Of a stretch of DNA of 64,000 nt, positions 1 through 7,313 are shown in pieces. Under the pieces are notes generated by a model. The model was not told where the DNA came from. It saw only the letters and a list, made by a program, of their open reading frames with translations, and ran no database searches. A program made the position numbers and the translations under genes. The DNA comes from an uncultured Prevotellaceae bacterium (GTDB taxonomy: Bacteria; Bacteroidota; Bacteroidia; Bacteroidales; Bacteroidaceae), in the NCBI GenBank assembly GCA_902775475.1, contig CACYME010000019.1, positions 1 to 64,000 on the forward strand. The letters are read 5' to 3'. How positions within the stretch are numbered: position 1 is the first letter of the stretch; each line of letters opens with the position of its first letter.

Positions 1-352
1 AGCAGGAAGGCAGCGGCCGCTGCCATTGTTTTTCCCGCCCGCTGCCATTATTGGCAGCGGCCGCTGCCAATATCGTCCCCGTCCGCTGCCAACGGAAAAT
101 GCGTGGCTTTTTTCCCGCTCCGGCATGGCCTGGTCCCCATTTGCCGCCGCCTTTTTCCTCTCATCCTACTCCTCCTTGCAAGACAAAACTGATGCAAGCA
201 TCGTTTTGTGCTTGCTTCGTTCGTCGTTCCGCTCGCCTTTCGTCACTTTTAACGGTAAAGCGCAACGATTATGCGAAAAAAGTTGTAATTTTGTAGCGGC
301 AATCGACTTTAATACGCTTTATGGTGGTAAATCCAATATAATGAGATATGTT
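1..352. other. Non-coding leader with GC-rich palindromes
   Basis: I see no supportable gene here. Positions 9-24 and 53-68 carry the same 16-base palindrome GGCAGCGGCCGCTGCC. The arms CCGCTGCCA (39-47) and TGGCAGCGG (52-60) form a perfect hairpin with loop TTAT, and another CCGCTGCCA copy lies at 83-91. A possible -7 promoter box TAATTTTG is at 286-293, with no clear -33 partner. Two overlapping open frames cross this region but have low-complexity, unrecognisable translations. Confidence 0.5.
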
Positions 353-566
353 ATGAAGAATTGTTTTTTTGCTTATTGCTTCAGCAATGATGCTTTTCTC
401 CTGTGCCAGACATGAACTGTAGAAGACAACTGCAGAACATCTGCTTGAACGCATGCAGAAGATGCAGGAGAAGGGTTACATGTGCGGACACATGGATGCC
501 ACGCTTTATGGCATACTATGGGAGTGGGACAGAAACCGTTGTGACATCAAGAAAAATGCTGAATAG
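353..566 (+). pseudogene. Relic of a secreted GH26-type beta-mannanase N-terminus
   Basis: An ATG at 353 starts a signal-peptide-like reading that shifts frame within the first few codons. From 360 the good frame reads IVFLLIASAMMLFSCARHEL, a lipoprotein-type leader ending in a TAG at 420-422. It then continues open to a TAG at 564-566. The second part contains LLERMQKMQEKGYMCGHMDA and TLYGILWEWDRNRCDIKK, which resemble the N-terminus of GH26 mannanases (FGHQDATLYGIGWE...RSDVK). The rest of the enzyme is missing because the acyltransferase ATG follows directly at 567. A frameshift, a nonsense codon and a 3' truncation argue for a decayed gene. The family match is from memory and moderately sure. 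Confidence 0.5.
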
Positions 567-1649
567 ATGAAAGAACGTATTGCATTTGTCGATTATATCC
601 GCGTCATCGCCTGTCTGCTGGTGATGATAGTACACGCCAGTGAGCAGTTCTATAACCTGGGACCGATATCCCAGGTTGTCAATGAGGACAACCGCCTTTG
701 GGTTTCCCTCTATGATGGTTTCTTCGGGCGTATATCCGTGCCGCTGTTTATGATTGTATCGGCATTCCTGCTGGTGCCGATGAAGGAGGGCATGACGATG
801 AGCCAGTTCTACCGTCGGCGATTCCTTCGCATCCTGCCACCGTTTGTCTGCTTCCTGGTGCTTTATGCCCTGTTGCCTGCCATTTGGGGTGGCTATACGT
901 GGGATGACGCCATCGAGCAGTTGAAGATGGTGCCCTTCAACTTCCCGCTGTGGGGCGGTCATTTGTGGTTCATGTATCCGCTCATTAGTCTCTACCTCAT
1001 CATCCCCGTGGTGTCGCCTTGGCTCGCAAAGGCCAGTGCGAAGGAAGAACGGATATTCCTCTGCTTCTTTGCCCTCTCAACGCTCACCCCCTGGCTGCAC
1101 CGCTTCGTGTCGCCCGAACTCTGGGGAGAATGCTTTTGGAATCAGTATTCCGCACTGTGGTACTGCTCTGGCTTTTTAGGCTATCTCGTGCTGGCTCACT
1201 ATATCCGTGTACACTTGAAATGGAGTCAGCAGAAGAAATTGACCATTGGGGCCATCTGCTTCGTCATGGGTGGCCTGTTCACTGCCTGGAGTTTCTGGTG
1301 GAAGGCCGTGCCTGGTGTGCAGATGGATACACCGACGATGGAATGGGCGTGGGAGTTCTGTACGCCCAATGTGCTGCTTGCCACCTTCGGGGCGTTTCTG
1401 CTGTTCAGTTGCATCCAGAAGGCTCCCCGGTGGATTAACGGTCTCGCCAAACTCTCCTTCGGTATGTATCTGATGCACATCTTCTTCCTCACGTTTATCG
1501 CAGAATGGATCATCGGGGGCGATGTGGCCCATCCGCAGCTGCCCGTATGGATGGCGATTCCCGTTATCGCATTGCTCACGTTCCTGTGTTGTGCTATCAC
1601 CACAAAGCTCCTTTCGTTGCTACCGGGCAGTAAATATATTGTAGGGTAA
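567..1649 (+). CDS. Acyltransferase 3 family integral membrane protein
   Basis: This 360-residue protein begins KERIAFVDYIRVIACLLVMI and continues VHASE. That is the acyltransferase_3 (OafA/NodX-like) opening, with the conserved Arg in helix 1 and the His thought to take part in acyl transfer. About ten hydrophobic helices follow to the C-terminus, the usual length and architecture. Members move acyl groups, often acetyl, onto surface or exported sugars from the inner membrane; the substrate cannot be told here. The start directly abuts the stop of the GH26 relic, so it was probably co-transcribed with that gene before decay. A role in mannan or glycan modification is inference only. Confidence 0.85.
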   Translation: MKERIAFVDYIRVIACLLVMIVHASEQFYNLGPISQVVNEDNRLWVSLYDGFFGRISVPLFMIVSAFLLVPMKEGMTMSQFYRRRFLRILPPFVCFLVLYALLPAIWGGYTWDDAIEQLKMVPFNFPLWGGHLWFMYPLISLYLIIPVVSPWLAKASAKEERIFLCFFALSTLTPWLHRFVSPELWGECFWNQYSALWYCSGFLGYLVLAHYIRVHLKWSQQKKLTIGAICFVMGGLFTAWSFWWKAVPGVQMDTPTMEWAWEFCTPNVLLATFGAFLLFSCIQKAPRWINGLAKLSFGMYLMHIFFLTFIAEWIIGGDVAHPQLPVWMAIPVIALLTFLCCAITTKLLSLLPGSKYIVG

Positions 1650-1679
1650 ACAGCGATTTTCAGCAAAACGTGATATTTT

Positions 1680-1709
1680 CCCCGAACATTTTATCAAAGG
1701 AGTTCGGGG
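1680..1709. terminator. Hairpin between convergent genes
   Basis: CCCCGAAC (1680-1687) pairs with GTTCGGGG (1702-1709) around a 14-base loop. It lies between the convergent acyltransferase and DUF4831 genes. Only a short T-rich stretch follows, so it is a likely but not ideal intrinsic terminator. Confidence 0.6.
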
Positions 1710-1781
1710 ATTATTGTGTAATTTTAGAAGAGAGGCGAGGAGCGCAGATTAGTCTTGTGATGAACGAGCTTTCCTTCTTCC

Positions 1782-2900
1782 CTATTTCGGCTGTTCGGCA
1801 TCGAGGCGCAGCAGGGCGCCGGTAAGCGGGTCGAGGAGCAGGTGCGTGGTGTAGCGCTTGTTGAACAGGCTGCCGCTGAGCAGCTCCGTCTGTCCGTACT
1901 GTGGGGCGGGCATCTCCTGCGACGCGATGGGGGTGATGCCTTCCATGATGGTGGCGCGCAGCCGTCCTGGCACGTTCACGTAGACGCCGGCTTCGGGCTG
2001 CTTGCGCTTCTTTGCGGCAGGCTGAGGGGCAGGCAGCTGCGTGATGTTCTCCACAATTATATAATAAGGAGCACCCGAAAGGTCGTCGGCCTCCACCAGT
2101 CCGCGCAGCTGCGACAGGCGGAAGAGCACTTCTTTCTCGGGCTTTGCCTGTGCCGATGTGTCGGCAGCCGCAGGCACGTACCAGAGCACGTGCTCAATGG
2201 TGTCGTGGCTGGTGACGCCGAGGAACATCGAGCTGAGCGAACGGTCTTGGCGGTCGAGCTCGTCGAGCATAATCTGCATCTGGCGACCGTCCTGCGGCAT
2301 GAAGTCGGCCTGCCCTTTGATGAGCAGCGAGCGGTTCTCGCGCAGGTCGTAAATCTCCTGGGCGGTCAGCTCGGCCATCTTCGCCGTGCTGCTGCACGAG
2401 AGGATTTCCTCGGTCATATACTGGCGGGGGTTCACCAGCGGCTGCTGCGGTGCGGCCACGAAGGGCGCGGGCACCTCGGCATCGTAGACGTCGTCCATGT
2501 TCAGCGCCAGCAGGCGTCCGTCGTCACTGAGTGTCATGCGCGAGGCCACGGTGGTGGGGTCGAACTTCACGCTGTAGACCTTTGACGAGTCGGGCACGGG
2601 CAGCGCATCCATCTGCACGTCAATCACCCGGTAGCCCATGCTTGGCTCCTGCTCCACGCCGTTCTGCCGCAGGTAGCGCTGGGCGTAGGGGGCGAAGTCG
2701 CCCGGCTGGTAGGTAGTCTTCTCCACCAGCACGCTGATGCGCAGCGCCGTCTTGGGCAGGAAGTAGACTGCCCCCTCCTGCGTCATGCCCGGCCGATAAT
2801 CACTTAACTGTGTCTGCGCCCCTGCGGAAATAAATTGAATAGAAAATAGTATAGCAAGTGCTATCCATTTGGGAAAGTATCGGTTGAATGACGGTCTCAT
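1782..2900 (-). CDS. DUF4831 family secreted protein
   Basis: This 372-residue protein has a signal peptide (FPKWIALAILFSIQFISAGA). The mature part contains YRPGMTQEGAVYFLPKTALR near the N-terminus and PQYGQTELLSGSLFNKRYTT near the C-terminus, as in the Bacteroidales DUF4831 family. The function is unknown; periplasmic or outer-membrane location is inferred from the signal sequence. The chosen Met at 2900 is the only start that puts a signal peptide at the front. The longer upstream open frame is the out-of-frame shadow of nnr. It lies 35 bases downstream of nnr on the same strand, so the two probably share a transcript. Confidence 0.8.
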   Translation of the reverse strand: MRPSFNRYFPKWIALAILFSIQFISAGAQTQLSDYRPGMTQEGAVYFLPKTALRISVLVEKTTYQPGDFAPYAQRYLRQNGVEQEPSMGYRVIDVQMDALPVPDSSKVYSVKFDPTTVASRMTLSDDGRLLALNMDDVYDAEVPAPFVAAPQQPLVNPRQYMTEEILSCSSTAKMAELTAQEIYDLRENRSLLIKGQADFMPQDGRQMQIMLDELDRQDRSLSSMFLGVTSHDTIEHVLWYVPAAADTSAQAKPEKEVLFRLSQLRGLVEADDLSGAPYYIIVENITQLPAPQPAAKKRKQPEAGVYVNVPGRLRATIMEGITPIASQEMPAPQYGQTELLSGSLFNKRYTTHLLLDPLTGALLRLDAEQPK

Positions 2901-2935
2901 ATAAAACAGAAGTCTTTTGTTGCTTCTCAGTCTTT

Positions 2936-4450
2936 TTAGGCGTGCAGAGCCGCAAACGCCTTTGGCAGATAGTTGATGATGTCGCTGGCGATGAGGCTTT
3001 CCTCGCCCAGCTCCTCGGCGGCCAGGTCGCCGGCGAGTCCGTGGAGATAGACGCCGAGCAGGCAGGCCTCTCGCTGCTGGTAGCCTCGTGCGAGTAGCCC
3101 GAGGAGGATGCCCGTGAGCACGTCGCCGCTGCCAGCGGTGGCCATGCCGGCGTTGCCCGTGGTGTTGAAGGCGATGTGTCCGTCGGGCATGCAGATGGCT
3201 GTATAGTGGCCCTTCAGCACCACGTAGCCCTGCAGTCGCTCGGCAAGCATGCGAGCCTTCGAGAGACGCTCGTAGCTGTCGGTGCACTGCCCCTCTAAAC
3301 GCTCTAGCTCCTTGGGGTGGGGGGTGATGATGATGCCCTTGGGCAGCTGCTGCATCCAGGCGTGCTTGGCGGCAAGGATGTTCAGTGCGTCGGCATCGGC
3401 CACCACGGGGCACTGTGCACGTCGCAGCTGGGCAATCATGGCGATGGCCGTCTGCTCGCTGGTGCCCAGTCCTGGCCCTATAGCCATGGCCTGGAAGGAC
3501 TCGGTGGGCACAGCCTCGGAGAAGATGGTCTCCTCGCGGTCGATGTGTAGCACGGCCTCGGGCACCGTCGACTGCACGATGGCCACGTTGCGGCGCGGCG
3601 TGTGCACCGTCAGCTTGCCCACTCCGGCACGCAGACAGGCCTTGGCGGCCAGCACGGCTGCACCGGCCATGCCATAGCTGCCAGCCACGAGCAGGGCGTT
3701 GCCCATGGTGCCCTTATGGGCAAAGGGGTCGCGGGGCAGCAGCAGGCTGCGTGCATCGTCATCGTCGATGAGGGTATAGGGGGCGTCGATGCGTGCGATG
3801 CCCTCCTCGCTCAACCCGATATCGAGCACTTGCAGCTCGCCCACGAACTGCTGGTGCTCGGCAAAGAGGAAGCTCAGCTTCTGGTGTTGCAGCGTCAGCG
3901 TCACGGTGGCCCGCATGATGTTGGCTCGCACGTTGTATGAGTTGTCCTCGGTCATCAGTCCCGACGGCATGTCGATGCTCACCACCTCGGCCCGCGAGGC
4001 GTTGACATATTTCACCAGCGAGGCGAAGCCTCCGGCCAGCGGCTTGCTGAGGCCCGAGCCGAAGAGACCGTCGACGACGAGCATGCCCGCTTCGAGGCGG
4101 GGCGGGTCGAACTCCTGCGTCACCTCCGTCAGCAGCGGGCGTCCTTTCTTCGTCACCAGTCGCTGGCGGTTCTCGGCACACTCGGCCGAGAGCTTTCCGC
4201 TGATGTTGAACAGGTAGGTCTGCACCTGATAGTTCCTGTCGCTGAGCATGCGAGCCACGGCCAGTGCGTCGCCGCCGTTGTTACCCGGTCCGGCAAACAC
4301 CACCACGGGCACGCTGTTGTCCCACCGCTCGACGATGGCTTCGGTCAGCGCATGCGCAGCCCGCTCCATGAGGTCGATTGACTTGATGGGCTCATGTTCT
4401 ATCGTATAATTGTCAAGCTCACGTATCTGAGCAGCTGTAAAGATCTTCAT
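2936..4450 (-). CDS. nnr: Bifunctional NAD(P)HX epimerase / ADP-dependent dehydratase
   Basis: This 504-residue protein repairs hydrated NADH and NADPH in the cytoplasm. The N-terminal YjeF_N epimerase part (about 1-210) opens MKIFTAAQIRELDNYTI and has FAGPGNNGGDALAVARML, the dinucleotide-binding loop. The C-terminal ribokinase-like dehydratase part (about 225-504) has VAGSYGMAGAAVLAAKACLR and the catalytic-type GNAGMATAGSGDVLTGIL. The two-domain length is normal. The start at 4450 is chosen by homology to the family; the longer open frame upstream would run through the promoter box at 4458-4465. It is divergent from hpt. Confidence 0.95.
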   Translation of the reverse strand: MKIFTAAQIRELDNYTIEHEPIKSIDLMERAAHALTEAIVERWDNSVPVVVFAGPGNNGGDALAVARMLSDRNYQVQTYLFNISGKLSAECAENRQRLVTKKGRPLLTEVTQEFDPPRLEAGMLVVDGLFGSGLSKPLAGGFASLVKYVNASRAEVVSIDMPSGLMTEDNSYNVRANIMRATVTLTLQHQKLSFLFAEHQQFVGELQVLDIGLSEEGIARIDAPYTLIDDDDARSLLLPRDPFAHKGTMGNALLVAGSYGMAGAAVLAAKACLRAGVGKLTVHTPRRNVAIVQSTVPEAVLHIDREETIFSEAVPTESFQAMAIGPGLGTSEQTAIAMIAQLRRAQCPVVADADALNILAAKHAWMQQLPKGIIITPHPKELERLEGQCTDSYERLSKARMLAERLQGYVVLKGHYTAICMPDGHIAFNTTGNAGMATAGSGDVLTGILLGLLARGYQQREACLLGVYLHGLAGDLAAEELGEESLIASDIINYLPKAFAALHA

Positions 4451-4457
4451 AGCGGTG

Positions 4458-4488
4458 CAAAAATACGAAGATTTTATAATTCTGACAA
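4458..4488 (-). promoter_or_regulatory. Bacteroidetes-type promoter of nnr
   Basis: On the minus strand the -7 box TATTTTTG covers 4458-4465. A TTG at 4486-4488 lies 20 bases upstream, matching the usual spacing. The box is immediately before the nnr start, so the leader would be very short. Confidence 0.6.
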
Positions 4489-4841
4489 AACTTTTTCCTC
4501 TTTTTTTTCGCCATATAGCGGGCAGAAGCATTAAATGATGTTAAACGCGGAGCGTTCCGGCCTTTGGAATGAACCTTGCTCCTGGCCGGAAAAGGAAAAA
4601 GCGCCGCCAAAACCAAAAGCAACGGCGTAATTTTTGTTTTTGGCGGCAGGAAAAAGGATTTCCCCGATGGCAACTTCATAGAAAGATTCTACCTTTTTTT
4701 CTTGTTGGTTTCGTGGTTTTTCACTACCTTTGCAAGCGATATTGACAAGGTGGAACCAAGCGGAATCGGCTCAATCAGGGCAGATTGCCCCTGGTGCCAG
4801 TTTGGCAAAAGAAGAAGTTGCCTCCATATTATCATTACAAA
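4466..4841. other. Divergent intergenic region between nnr and hpt with two hairpins
   Basis: The region holds two inverted repeats: TTCCGGCC (4555-4562) with GGCCGGAA (4584-4591), and a stem spanning 4603-4647 whose arms begin GCCGCCAAAA and end TTTTTGGCGGC. The hpt promoter lies at 4702-4732. I see no gene here; an upstream extension of hpt to 4785 is not supported by homology. Confidence 0.5.
4702..4732 (+). promoter_or_regulatory. Bacteroidetes-type promoter of hpt
   Basis: TTG at 4702-4704 is followed after 20 bases by TACCTTTG at 4725-4732. This is close to the Bacteroidetes primary sigma consensus and about 110 bases before the hpt ATG. Confidence 0.7.
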
Positions 4842-5381
4842 ATGATGGAAACAATACAAATAAAAGACAAGACCTTCCGCGTATCAATTGCGGAGGAGAA
4901 AATTAAGAAACGGGTGAAGGCGGTGGCCGAGCAGATCAGCCGCGACATGGCGGGCAAGAACCCGCTGCTGCTGGGCGTGCTCAACGGTGCGTTCATCTTC
5001 GCTGCCGACCTGATGCGCGAGATGAGCATCCCCTGCGAAATATCGTTTGTGAAGCTGGCCAGCTACCAGGGCACCACGTCGACTGGCAAGGTGAAGGAGG
5101 TGATGGGCATCAACGAGGACCTCGCCGGGCGCCATGTCATCATTGTGGAAGACATCGTGGACACGGGTCTGACGATGAAGCGCATGATTGAGCAGCTGGG
5201 CACCCGCAATCCTGCCAGCGTCAGCGTTTGCGCCCTGCTGGTGAAGCCCGAGAAGCTGAAGGTAGACCTCGACGTGAAGTACTGCGCCATGCAGATTCCC
5301 AACGACTTCATCGTGGGCTATGGTCTGGACTACGACCAGCAAGGCCGCGGACTGCGCGACATCTACACCGTTGTGGAGTGA
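4842..5381 (+). CDS. hpt: Hypoxanthine phosphoribosyltransferase
   Basis: This 179-residue purine salvage enzyme joins hypoxanthine (and guanine) to PRPP. The PRPP-binding motif VIIVEDIVDTGLT is clear, and FIVGYGLDYDQQGRGLRDIY is the C-terminal base-binding and closing segment typical of hpt. Of the tandem ATGs at 4842 and 4845, the first is used here; METIQIKDKTF is the family start. The gene is followed by adk, an order I recall from other Bacteroidales (hpt-adk-obgE). Confidence 0.95.
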   Translation: MMETIQIKDKTFRVSIAEEKIKKRVKAVAEQISRDMAGKNPLLLGVLNGAFIFAADLMREMSIPCEISFVKLASYQGTTSTGKVKEVMGINEDLAGRHVIIVEDIVDTGLTMKRMIEQLGTRNPASVSVCALLVKPEKLKVDLDVKYCAMQIPNDFIVGYGLDYDQQGRGLRDIYTVVE

Positions 5382-5549
5382 CGGTGGAGGCATTGATGAC
5401 AATCAATTTTTAGCATTATGAGAATCGTAAAACTGCCCCATCAGCCCAGCGACCAGACCGATGCACGGCCTGGTGACCTGCTGCCCGACGTGTGGTACAA
5501 GGGAAAGGAAGCACAAGTATTAACCAACGAGATAGAACAACGAGTAAAA

Positions 5550-6122
5550 ATGAAGAACATTGTGATATTCGGCGCTCCCGGCTCAGGCAAGGGAACGCAG
5601 AGCGACAAGCTCATCGAGCACTACGGGCTGGAGCACATCAGCACCGGCGACGTGCTTCGCGCAGAAATCAAGAAAGACTCGGAACTGGGAAAGACCGCCC
5701 AGCAGTACATCGACCAGGGGCAGCTCATCCCAGACGAGCTGATGGTGAGCATTCTCGCGTCGGTCTACGACTCCTTCGGCCGTTCCCACAAGGGTGTCAT
5801 CTTCGACGGCTTCCCCCGCACCATCCCGCAGGCCGAGGCCCTGAAGGCCATGCTCAGCGAGCGCGGCGACAAGGTGGCTGCCATGCTGGAGCTTGACGTG
5901 CCCGAGGACGAGCTGATGAAGCGCCTCCTGCTGCGCGGCCAGCAGAGCGGACGCGCCGACGACAACGAGGAGACCATCAAGAAGCGCCTCGTGGTCTATC
6001 ACCAGCAGACGCAGCCCCTCATCGAATGGTACCGCCAGGAGGGACTCCACCACCACATCGACGGCCTGGGCGACCTCGACCGCATCTTCCAGGACATCTG
6101 CCAGGTGGTAGACAGCCTGTAG
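5550..6122 (+). CDS. adk: Adenylate kinase
   Basis: This 190-residue enzyme interconverts ATP+AMP and 2 ADP. It starts MKNIVIFGAPGSGKGTQSDK, with the P-loop at residues 7-15, and has FDGFPRTIPQAEAL in the AMP-binding core. LLRGQQSGRADDNEETIKKR indicates the short-LID form without a zinc finger, consistent with the length. An in-frame ATG at 5418 would add 44 residues (MRIVKLPHQPSDQTDARPGD...) with no counterpart in the family that I know; I prefer the start at 5550. Transcription probably continues from hpt. Confidence 0.95.
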   Translation: MKNIVIFGAPGSGKGTQSDKLIEHYGLEHISTGDVLRAEIKKDSELGKTAQQYIDQGQLIPDELMVSILASVYDSFGRSHKGVIFDGFPRTIPQAEALKAMLSERGDKVAAMLELDVPEDELMKRLLLRGQQSGRADDNEETIKKRLVVYHQQTQPLIEWYRQEGLHHHIDGLGDLDRIFQDICQVVDSL

Positions 6123-6232
6123 GAGCAAAACCAATGGCACAGAAACGATTCTTGCGGGCTGAGTGCGATGCTGCGCCCGTAAGGGCCGAAGGACTTTGGC
6201 CATTACGCTGCGGCGGAAATTTATGCAACATC

Positions 6233-6388
6233 ATGAAAACGAACTACACCAAACCAACCACAGCAGTATTCCCCGTAACTGGAGAGAACCATTTGCTGGC
6301 GGCAAGTGCCGACGGGGTGAATGCAACCATCTCAGGCTATGAAGCTGCCGAGAGCAATGGCAGCGACGGTTTCACACAAGACGACTAA
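6233..6388 (+). CDS. Short 'MK.NYTKPTT' peptide of unknown function
   Basis: The peptide has 51 residues: it opens MKTNYTKPTTAVFPVTGENH, runs through a Ser/Gly/Asn-rich middle and ends GFTQDD. It resembles the short peptides starting MKKYTKPE with an acidic Asp-rich tail that occur beside secreted-protein genes in Prevotella; a second one is at 18886-19071 here. There is no signal peptide. It precedes the lipoprotein gene at 6402 by 13 bases, suggesting one transcript. The function is unknown. The call rests on resemblance of the N-terminus and tail to the second copy. Confidence 0.55.
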   Translation: MKTNYTKPTTAVFPVTGENHLLAASADGVNATISGYEAAESNGSDGFTQDD

Positions 6389-6401
6389 AGGAGGCAGAAT
6401 C

Positions 6402-7289
6402 ATGGAGAGAAGATTTTTTAAGGCAGGCCTCCCGTGGGGCCTTTGCCTGGTGTCGCTCAGCGTGGCTTTGACTGGCTGCTCCTCTGACAGCGACGAGACG
6501 GAGACCATCGGCAACGGAAGAAAGCTGCGACAGCTGACCATCAGCGAGGTGCCCCTCACCAGGGCTGTGCTCACCGACAACACCACTGCGCTGGGAGCAG
6601 CATGGAGTGCTGGCGACGAGGCCACGCTGCTGAACGTGAGCGCGATATCCCGCGAAATATTGTATGGCACTTTCGAGGCCAAGTCATCGGCAGCCGCCTC
6701 ATTGTTCACAGGCAGCATCGCTTGCGGCGTGTACGACAAGCTGGCACTCATCTATCCTAAGGCAGAGCCGACGTTGGCAGAGGGTGCCTTCACCATCAGC
6801 CTGAGCCGACAGAAGGGCACGCTCGACGATGTGGCCAAGCACTACCATTATATATATGGTGTGGGCGAGGTGACCTCGGCGACCGAGACTACGGCTACGG
6901 CCGTCATCTCTGAGATGCAGTCGCTGCTCGCCGTCTGCAAGTTCACGTTCAAGGACAAGGACAGCGGCGATGCCATTCCCGTGCAGACGCTGACCGTCAA
7001 CTATAACGATGCGAGCGTAGGCTACCCGACGACCGGCACAGTGACGCCAAGCGCCGATGCCTCTGCCGTGGCGGTAGTTCCGTCTAACAATCAGCAAGAG
7101 TGGCAGCCGCTCACCATCAGCTTCGACAGCGAGACTGCCAGCGGCGTTTACGTAGCCCTCTTCCCTATCAGCAACGACGATTTCCACTTTACCGTAACGA
7201 ACAACAACGGCACTTACACCGGCACGGCCCGTGCCACGCTGAAGGCCGCCAAGTACTATCCCGTCACGTTGACACTGACTAAACAGTAA
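6402..7289 (+). CDS. Fimbrillin-like surface lipoprotein
   Basis: This 295-residue protein has a lipoprotein signal (LCLVSLSVALTGCSSDSDE, lipobox LTGC). The mature part resembles Bacteroidales fimbrillin-family (FimA/Mfa-like) lipoproteins: AAWSAGDEATLL near the N-terminus, FTGSIACGVYDKLALIYPKA, and a C-terminal TARATLKAAKYYPVTLTLTK strand, which in fimbrillins can act as donor strand or anchor. The chosen Met at 6402 follows AAAGGAGGCAGAATC, a good ribosome site, and gives the signal peptide. It lies between the short peptide and the giant gene (24-base gap), so a surface complex of these products is plausible but inferred. Confidence 0.7.
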   Translation: MERRFFKAGLPWGLCLVSLSVALTGCSSDSDETETIGNGRKLRQLTISEVPLTRAVLTDNTTALGAAWSAGDEATLLNVSAISREILYGTFEAKSSAAASLFTGSIACGVYDKLALIYPKAEPTLAEGAFTISLSRQKGTLDDVAKHYHYIYGVGEVTSATETTATAVISEMQSLLAVCKFTFKDKDSGDAIPVQTLTVNYNDASVGYPTTGTVTPSADASAVAVVPSNNQQEWQPLTISFDSETASGVYVALFPISNDDFHFTVTNNNGTYTGTARATLKAAKYYPVTLTLTKQ

Positions 7290-7313
7290 TAACTATAAAT
7301 CCCGTAAGTAATC

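Noticed and set aside
4785-4841. Upstream extension of hpt from an ATG at 4785
   Set aside because: The extra residues match nothing and the family begins at METIQIKDKTF; the ATG pair at 4842/4845 fits.
5418-5549. 44-residue N-terminal extension of adk
   Set aside because: Adenylate kinases start right before the P-loop (MKNIVIFGAPGSGKGT). A separate short gene is possible but not supported.
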